From: Candidatus Thorarchaeota archaeon SMTZ1-83 | Lineage (GTDB): Archaea > Asgardarchaeota > Thorarchaeia > Thorarchaeales > Thorarchaeaceae | Direction: 5' to 3' | Length of the DNA stretch: 38,009 nt | Assembly (NCBI GenBank): GCA_001563325.1 | Contig: LRSK01000204.1 | Coordinates: forward strand, 1 to 38,009 | Shown: positions 33,604 through 38,009 of the stretch, one piece after another | How positions within the stretch are numbered: position 1 is the first letter of the stretch | How the letters are laid out: the number at the start of each line of letters is the position of its first letter | Notes under the pieces: generated by a model | What the model saw: only the letters and a program-made list of their open reading frames with translations | Databases searched by the model: none | Told to the model about the DNA's origin: nothing | Translations under genes and position numbers: made by a program

Positions 33604-34998
33604 TCAGCTTGGCTCAATATGAACAAATACAACGCTCACTTCGGGGATTGCTTTCTTGATGATTTCTTCAACTCTTTCAGCGATATCGTGACTGTCCGCA
33701 AGAGGCAAGTCAGCGTCCACACGACAATCCAAAGAGATAGTCATACCAGAGCCATCTCTAGTAATGTTCACGTTGTGGCAATCACTTGCCGGGGTCTTTT
33801 CATCCACGAGAGTCTTGATCTCCTCGACAATATGTCCACTTTCGCTGGTGATATCTTGGGCTGGCGAGGCGTCTCTTTCGACATCCATATGCAACGTTAC
33901 TCTCTTGAGGTTTGAGACTTTTTCCCGAAGAATTCGCTCAAGCCTTTCAGATACGGCATGTGCCGCTCCAGTCGTCATGTTTGGTTGCATCTCAAGATCT
34001 GCTGCGATGTATGTGTCCCCCTCCATGACTTGTATCCGCACCTTATGTGCCCCCAATACCATCGGCTCACCTCGAACGAGCTCCTGAAGAAGCCCGTAGA
34101 CATCCTGAGTGACTTCATCCTCATCTGCGCGAGACACTGGCTCTACATGCACCATGCAGTCAACTCGTTTTCCAAGATTCGAAAGAACTCTCTCCACGCG
34201 ATCTGCTATGTGGTGAGCTTCATCAACCGAGGTGCGTTCCTTCACGGAAATCACTACATCAATGAACAACTCGTGTCCTACCTGTCTGGCTCTTATCTTC
34301 CTACAGGCGACTACTCCATGGACGCTAGTACAGAGCTTCTCGATTTCATCATATATCCCCTCCGGGGCCGTGTCCAATAGTGCATCAAAAGCTCTTCTTG
34401 CCAACTTGTATGAAACAAAAAGGATCACGACTGCAACACCTATCGCGGAGAGAGGATCGGCAATTGGGAATTCAAAGAATACGAACGCAAGACCAACCAA
34501 TACCACAATGGAGCTGAGGGCATCGGTGATGAAGTGCAGGCCATCCGCCTCTAGCGCTTGACTTCCATGTTTCTCAGCAGTGGAGAACAGGACGCGACTC
34601 CTTTCGTAGTTCACTACGATGCTTATCACCATTACCGCAATCCCGGCAAGTGTCGGTTCGGGCCATTCTTCAAGCTGTATCACTCTTACGGCTTCCCAGA
34701 TAATCCACGCGGCCGTAATCCACAGAAGAATGGTTTCTACAAGGGCTGAGAAATTCTCTATCTTTCCATGCCCATAGTGATGCTCCTTGTCAGGTTCCAC
34801 GGAGGCCTGACGAACAGCAACAAACGTAATGCCGGCTGCCAAGAAGTCTAGAGCGCTGTGAAGGGCTTCTGATATCACGCCAAGCGAACCACTCGTGATG
34901 CCCACAAATATCTTCAATACGGTCAATGCAGCTGCGACAACTAGAGAAACAAGTGCTACTCTGTTCACCTCTTCTCTGCGCACGCCTGTACTGGCCAT
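33604..34998 (-). CDS. CDF-family metal cation exporter with three C-terminal domains
   Basis: A cation diffusion facilitator (464 residues), which exports Zn or related divalent metals by proton exchange. The membrane half (residues about 12-215, six helices) has both metal-site motifs in helices 2 and 5: H47-xxx-D51 (ISEALHSALD) and H155-xxx-D159 (LHFITDAL). HxxxD in both positions is common in Zn-type members. The cytosolic part holds three tandem ferredoxin-like units of about 80 residues: each shows a VHGV/LGAHKV/ASDCHNV-type strand, then AHHIADRVER / AAHAVSERLER / SHDIAERVEE. Typical members have one. The start is an ATG at 34998 with TTTAA-type promoter elements just upstream. Confidence 0.9.
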   Translation of the reverse strand: MASTGVRREEVNRVALVSLVVAAALTVLKIFVGITSGSLGVISEALHSALDFLAAGITFVAVRQASVEPDKEHHYGHGKIENFSALVETILLWITAAWIIWEAVRVIQLEEWPEPTLAGIAVMVISIVVNYERSRVLFSTAEKHGSQALEADGLHFITDALSSIVVLVGLAFVFFEFPIADPLSAIGVAVVILFVSYKLARRAFDALLDTAPEGIYDEIEKLCTSVHGVVACRKIRARQVGHELFIDVVISVKERTSVDEAHHIADRVERVLSNLGKRVDCMVHVEPVSRADEDEVTQDVYGLLQELVRGEPMVLGAHKVRIQVMEGDTYIAADLEMQPNMTTGAAHAVSERLERILREKVSNLKRVTLHMDVERDASPAQDITSESGHIVEEIKTLVDEKTPASDCHNVNITRDGSGMTISLDCRVDADLPLADSHDIAERVEEIIKKAIPEVSVVFVHIEPS

Positions 34999-35020
34999 AC
35001 TTGTCCCGCAGGCGCGCCTC

Positions 35021-35040
35021 TCTTTAACCCCCTTTAAGGA
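35021..35040 (-). promoter_or_regulatory. TATA elements of the CDF transporter gene
   Basis: On the minus strand, ccttaaagg (35031-35039) and ttaaaga (35021-35027) lie 24-40 bases before the ATG at 34998. The first would give an 11-base leader, the second a leaderless transcript. Confidence 0.5.
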
Positions 35041-35092
35041 TTCTCATCGGACCTGAGCATAGAAAGCATACTTGGTTCTTCTGTCACATCGA

Positions 35093-35317
35093 TCACATGA
35101 CCATGCATGTTTCAGTGTGAGTGACTCCGCGAACCGCGTGGATTTCGTCAAGCAACCGCTTTACGCCGTTTATAGACTTTAGTCGGGCCAGGGCGATAAT
35201 ATCGTAAGGTCCCATCACCAATTGTGCCTTGGTAATCTCTTTGAAATTCTGTATCTGCTTGATTGCCTCCCACATCTCACCCGGGCCGGTGTCTACTAGA
35301 ATGTGCAATTCGACCAT
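35093..35317 (-). CDS. Stand-alone Lrp/AsnC ligand-binding (RAM) domain protein
   Basis: A 74-residue protein consisting only of the Lrp/AsnC regulatory domain: VELHILVDTGPG (first strand and turn), IKQIQNF, then VMGPYDIIALARLKSI with the conserved G-x-YD turn, and GVTHTETCMVM at the end. It lacks the DNA-binding helix-turn-helix. Stand-alone RAM proteins are common in archaea and bind amino acids or form oligomers that modulate full-length Lrp proteins. The start is an ATG with AGGAAG upstream. A TATA box lies 55-60 bases before it. It sits between a metal exporter and a peptide-binding protein, with no clear operon partner. Confidence 0.88.
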   Translation of the reverse strand: MVELHILVDTGPGEMWEAIKQIQNFKEITKAQLVMGPYDIIALARLKSINGVKRLLDEIHAVRGVTHTETCMVM

Positions 35318-35370
35318 CTTCTTCCTGCAACCTCGCGAAGATTACGTTCTACAACTAACACGCACCTTCA

Positions 35371-35380
35371 ACATAAAGTT
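35371..35380 (-). promoter_or_regulatory. TATA box for the RAM-domain gene
   Basis: The minus strand reads gaaa then actttatgt, a BRE-like purine run followed by an AT box. Transcription would start near 35350, with a leader of about 33 bases. Confidence 0.55.
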
Positions 35381-35530
35381 TCGTTATCAGATTAGAGTTC
35401 CAGTGTGAGATAGAATGGATATTTCGCAACTGATGAAGCCTACGAATTTACGAGATGGAACGTACGCCCATTTTCACCCCTTTATGATTGGGAGGAAATG
35501 TGCGCTTTTTGCTGAGTATCCGAATCCAAG

Positions 35531-35567
35531 AAAAAAAGAGGAGTGCAGAGGGTTACTCCCCTCTGCA
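35531..35567 (-). terminator. Hairpin plus T-run terminator of the SBP gene
   Basis: Nine-base arms (tgcagaggg / ccctctgca, 35544-35552 and 35559-35567) are followed, on the minus strand, by a T-rich run at 35531-35537 (seven T). It starts about 20 bases after the SBP stop codon. The form resembles a bacterial intrinsic terminator, and archaeal RNA polymerase also ends on T-runs, so either part may act. Confidence 0.8.
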
Positions 35568-35588
35568 ATGATGCGCTCGACCTAGAGA

Positions 35589-37481
35589 TCAAGTTCCATA
35601 GTCTTTGTAGATGTGATACCAATAGTAGGAGTGCATTGGACTAAATTCCAGACCGCTACCGTGCAACCAAGCTCGACGAACTGTGAATTGCTTAGGCTGG
35701 TACATGTAGATACTTGGCTGGTCATAGGCGACCTGAGCCTGAATCTTGTTGTAAAGCTCCTGTCTAACACTGTCATCGGTCGCTTGCTTTGCCTGAGTAA
35801 TCCAGTCGTCAACTGTGTCATTGGAATAGCCGCTAGAAGACATGTATGTCCCTTGCGAATGCACAAACGGCCAAGCATAGTTGTCTGCATCAGCATAGTC
35901 AGGTGCCCATCCGATAAGCCATAGTGGTAGCTCGGCATTGGCGAGTTTCTGTATCATGTTGGCCCATTCTAGCGCATTGACCCTGACCTCTGGAACCGCC
36001 GTGATGCCGGTCAGGTTTGTGTCCTGATGTGCCATGACGGCAGTGAACCCATCTTTTAGCAACAGCGATCCTTGCTGCCGGATGACGTTGCCTGAGTTGT
36101 AGTAGAGGTCGATATAGCCCTCCAAAGCGTTGATATCAGTAACGAAATCCGGGTTCTGCATGCCAAGGTTCCACCAGGCGACAGCCTCATCTAAGTCGAA
36201 GTGTTCCAACCAATGTGATGAATTCTGAAACTTCATGCCTTGTGGTATGAAGCCCTTGGCTTGAAAGCCCCAGCCTCTCACAATCGCGTCGATTGCCGCA
36301 TCGTAGTCAAAAGCATAGGCAAAGCATTTCCTAAGCTCTCTGTGGCGGAACGGACTTTCAACTTCAGATGTCACTCCCCCACGAGTGATGTTAAGCGGAG
36401 TGAATTTGAAGGTGAAGGCCATCAATGTGTAGCTGAAACCACCGGTGATTACATCAATGTTGGGATCTTTGGATCCGAGTGTGACGTTATCCCAAATCTC
36501 GTCAGCGTTGGTTGTCGGCCAATAGACAGAGTCAGCAAGGCCTGTCTTTAGGTTCAAGAGTCTGCCAGTTGTGTCCTCGTTGGTCTTGTACCAGACTTCT
36601 TTGAGTTGACCTGCATAGTCTGGTGGCTTTATTGCAGCCTCCGTCGCATCAGCTCTCCAATAGTCCTCAAAGAGCACCATCTTGATGTACTCGTTGGGCC
36701 TCCATTCCTCCAACATGTACGGACCGGTGCCACAGGTGTGAGTTTCCATCCACGTGCGAAACTCGCCATAGTCACATCCATAATGCTCCATCCAATCACC
36801 GCCCTCGGGAAGAGAGTCGTTGCTAGGGCTGGAAAGCACGTAGCTGGGACTCATCATAGAGGCCACCTGATATGTCATGGCTGGAATGAATGGGGCAAAT
36901 GGGAGTTCCAGATTGAACTGTACCGCATAAGTGTCTAGAACAACTATGGCTCCGGAGTTCGCCACCCAGTCATCAAAAGCGTCCTTGAACTCCTGTGAAG
37001 ACGTACCGTTGTCGTAGGCTGCGGTTTCCACCACTACGCCGCCCTTGAGAGGTTCGATAATCATCCACACTGGGCCAGCCGTACGAAATGCTTTGACAGC
37101 ACGCTCAACATTCCACTTGACGCAGCTAGCATTGAAGGGTGTACCATCGTGAAATATGACATTCTGGCGGAGTGATATGTTGTATTGTGTACCGTCTGCG
37201 GATATCGTTGGAGCAGCCGCCGCCAATAACGGAACTGAGGGTTCAGTATCAGCTGATCCCCAAGCGTAGGTATACAGTGTTTCATAGATATTGAATTGCA
37301 TATTGCCGCCAAAGTTCTCGTAATTGATGTGCGGATCCATGCTGTACGGATTGCCTATGGTTTCTGATATGAACTGGTCCTCAGGGACAACTCTAGGTTG
37401 TGACATGAAGACAAAGGCAACACCAGCGCCCGCAACCACAATCACGATGACTATGATGGCATACATCTGGTTTCTTTCCAT
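35589..37481 (-). CDS. Family 5 solute-binding protein (oligopeptide/dipeptide ABC type)
   Basis: An extracellular binding protein of 630 residues, anchored by an uncleaved N-terminal helix (MYAIIVIVIVVAGAGVAF, residues 6-23). The body is SBP_bac_5: NPYSMDPHINYENF, IYETLYTYAWG, LRQNVIFHDGTPFNASCVKW (the family signature) and TCGTGPYMLEEW, in the usual order. It delivers a peptide or similar solute to an ABC importer. No permease or ATPase gene is adjacent, and its own terminator follows, so it is an orphan, solo-transcribed gene. The start is an ATG with GGAGT upstream. A hairpin ends just before the ribosome site. Confidence 0.93.
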   Translation of the reverse strand: MERNQMYAIIVIVIVVAGAGVAFVFMSQPRVVPEDQFISETIGNPYSMDPHINYENFGGNMQFNIYETLYTYAWGSADTEPSVPLLAAAAPTISADGTQYNISLRQNVIFHDGTPFNASCVKWNVERAVKAFRTAGPVWMIIEPLKGGVVVETAAYDNGTSSQEFKDAFDDWVANSGAIVVLDTYAVQFNLELPFAPFIPAMTYQVASMMSPSYVLSSPSNDSLPEGGDWMEHYGCDYGEFRTWMETHTCGTGPYMLEEWRPNEYIKMVLFEDYWRADATEAAIKPPDYAGQLKEVWYKTNEDTTGRLLNLKTGLADSVYWPTTNADEIWDNVTLGSKDPNIDVITGGFSYTLMAFTFKFTPLNITRGGVTSEVESPFRHRELRKCFAYAFDYDAAIDAIVRGWGFQAKGFIPQGMKFQNSSHWLEHFDLDEAVAWWNLGMQNPDFVTDINALEGYIDLYYNSGNVIRQQGSLLLKDGFTAVMAHQDTNLTGITAVPEVRVNALEWANMIQKLANAELPLWLIGWAPDYADADNYAWPFVHSQGTYMSSSGYSNDTVDDWITQAKQATDDSVRQELYNKIQAQVAYDQPSIYMYQPKQFTVRRAWLHGSGLEFSPMHSYYWYHIYKDYGT

Positions 37482-37500
37482 TGTTTATTGACTCCTTGGT

Positions 37501-37527
37501 GCAAGAAGAAATAGGATGTCTTCTTGC
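37501..37527 (-). promoter_or_regulatory. 5'-leader hairpin next to the SBP ribosome site
   Basis: Nine-base perfect arms (gcaagaaga / tcttcttgc) with a 9-base loop lie in the SBP leader. The minus-strand 3' arm ends about 6 bases before GGAGT and about 20 bases before the ATG. It could affect translation, but no known riboswitch pattern is seen. Confidence 0.45.
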
Positions 37528-37793
37528 CTCGGCAACACCGAAGTGCGCCTAGTAAGAACCAGTTTGACACTTGGATTGCTATTCTATCTCTATCCTCGAG
37601 AACCGTGATAGTCAATGGTGATATTCACATAATAGGCTACACTCTTTTGCTCGCTCCTCTTTCCAAGGGAATTACTTCCTACTTCTTGCAAGTGGAAGAT
37701 AATTGGGGGTGCCACAGCACAAAACGCTTATATCAATTGACGCGACTATATTCTCAACGAATGAGAAAATTAATGGCCTGAGCGTTGTGTAAG
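37528..37793. other. Divergent intergenic region at the right edge
   Basis: This region lies upstream of the SBP gene (minus) and the small ORF (plus). Apart from the plus-strand promoter at 37721-37734, I see no gene, repeat or RNA structure. The AT box cctattatg (minus strand, near 37635) might serve the SBP gene. Confidence 0.5.
37721..37734 (+). promoter_or_regulatory. BRE/TATA promoter driving rightward transcription
   Basis: The sequence aaaacg directly before cttatatc is a good BRE-plus-TATA match. Transcription would start near 37757, just before a seven-codon mini-ORF (37761-37781) and the 47-aa ORF at 37794. The reverse complement (gatataag) could also serve the minus strand, but it would leave a leader of over 200 bases on the SBP gene. 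Confidence 0.55.
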
Positions 37794-37937
37794 ATGTCTG
37801 GATCCCCTGGGAAGAGAGAAGTGCTAGCCTCCAAGAAGGCGTCCGATAATTCTGTTGATGCTGATTCTATACAGAAACTTGTCGCGGATTTTTGGAAGCA
37901 ATGGGAGAATCTAGAACGGGACTATCCAAGGGTCTGA
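37794..37937 (+). CDS. Possible 47-residue protein
   Basis: A small ORF, 37 bases downstream of the inferred transcript start. It encodes a basic, Ser/Lys-rich start and an amphipathic helix (SIQKLVADFWKQWENLERD). The composition looks protein-like and it lies downstream of a clear promoter, but there is no ribosome site and no known family. Function unknown. Confidence 0.4.
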   Translation: MSGSPGKREVLASKKASDNSVDADSIQKLVADFWKQWENLERDYPRV

Positions 37938-38009
37938 AGTCTACCAGGCGTAGAGCGACTTGAGGAGTGTTGTCAGGTCATGAGACTTTCTCGTTCATCT
38001 GGTCCTTCT

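Noticed and set aside
35011..35018. Palindrome ggcgcgcc before the CDF gene
   Set aside because: Eight-base GC palindrome inside a short leader; expected by chance at this size and not flanked by a longer dyad.
37980..38009. ATG and ten open codons at the right edge, possible start of another gene
   Set aside because: Too short to judge; no more than a start codon with a weak purine run upstream.
1..38009. CRISPR array, insertion sequence, prophage or tRNA genes
   Set aside because: No spaced direct DNA repeats, no transposase or phage genes, and no cloverleaf with a CCA-type end were seen on reading both strands.

Overview
The window looks archaeal, and most likely comes from an Asgard archaeon, perhaps Thorarchaeia-like. 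That placement is inferred from gene content, not from a marker gene. Supporting signs are: TATA-type promoters (AT boxes about 26 nt before inferred transcript starts, one of them giving a leaderless gene), a two-subunit methylmalonyl-CoA mutase, a cytosolic multi-PAS histidine kinase with an LGHDxRNKLQ H-box, large secreted Ig-like/FG-GAP surface proteins, and frequent GTG/TTG starts behind GGAGG or GGTGA ribosome sites. I see no rRNA, tRNA, CRISPR array or insertion sequence.

Layout. 1-351: 5' part of an SDR dehydrogenase (minus strand, runs off the edge). 521-2848: secreted, C-terminally anchored surface protein. 2978-4920: two plus-strand membrane proteins (DUF998 and an MFS permease). 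4993-7885: minus-strand pair made of an FAD-linked oxidase followed by a HdrD/GlcF-like Fe-S protein, a probable two-component 2-hydroxyacid or alcohol-type dehydrogenase. 8100-15584: one 2494-residue gene encoding an FG-GAP propeller region, a long Ig-like array, seven membrane helices and an acidic cytoplasmic tail. 15795-16446: a 46-aa zinc-ribbon protein and a possible PH-like protein, convergent.

16735-23300 is the metabolic core: both subunits of a family I CoA-transferase, a HAD phosphatase, an unknown helical protein, then the cobalamin subunit of methylmalonyl-CoA mutase, its MeaB GTPase chaperone, the catalytic subunit and methylmalonyl-CoA epimerase. Together the last four interconvert (S)- and (R)-methylmalonyl-CoA and succinyl-CoA, the core of propionyl-CoA metabolism. 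A strong TATA box at 19761-19768 starts the mutase part. The biotin-dependent carboxylase is not in the window, although a biotin protein ligase lies 2.8 kb downstream.

23310-28948: threonine aldolase and an SRAP (HMCES/YedK) DNA-lesion protein on the minus strand, divergent from a DUF72 protein; then biotin ligase, an RNase HIII-like protein and an ACR3 arsenite exporter on the plus strand. 28943-37481 is all minus strand: an eight-PAS orphan histidine kinase, a zinc-finger protein of unknown function, a CDF metal exporter with three C-terminal domains, a stand-alone AsnC-type ligand-binding domain, and an orphan family 5 peptide-binding lipoprotein-like SBP closed by a hairpin/T-run terminator. 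The right edge has a plus-strand promoter and a possible 47-aa ORF.

The most unusual item is the giant seven-helix surface protein. It joins an extracellular adhesin-like stalk to a receptor-like membrane module and a charged tail with a duplicated helical motif. Several start sites were moved from the longest-ORF start on the basis of TATA position, ribosome sites or an obligate N-terminal residue.
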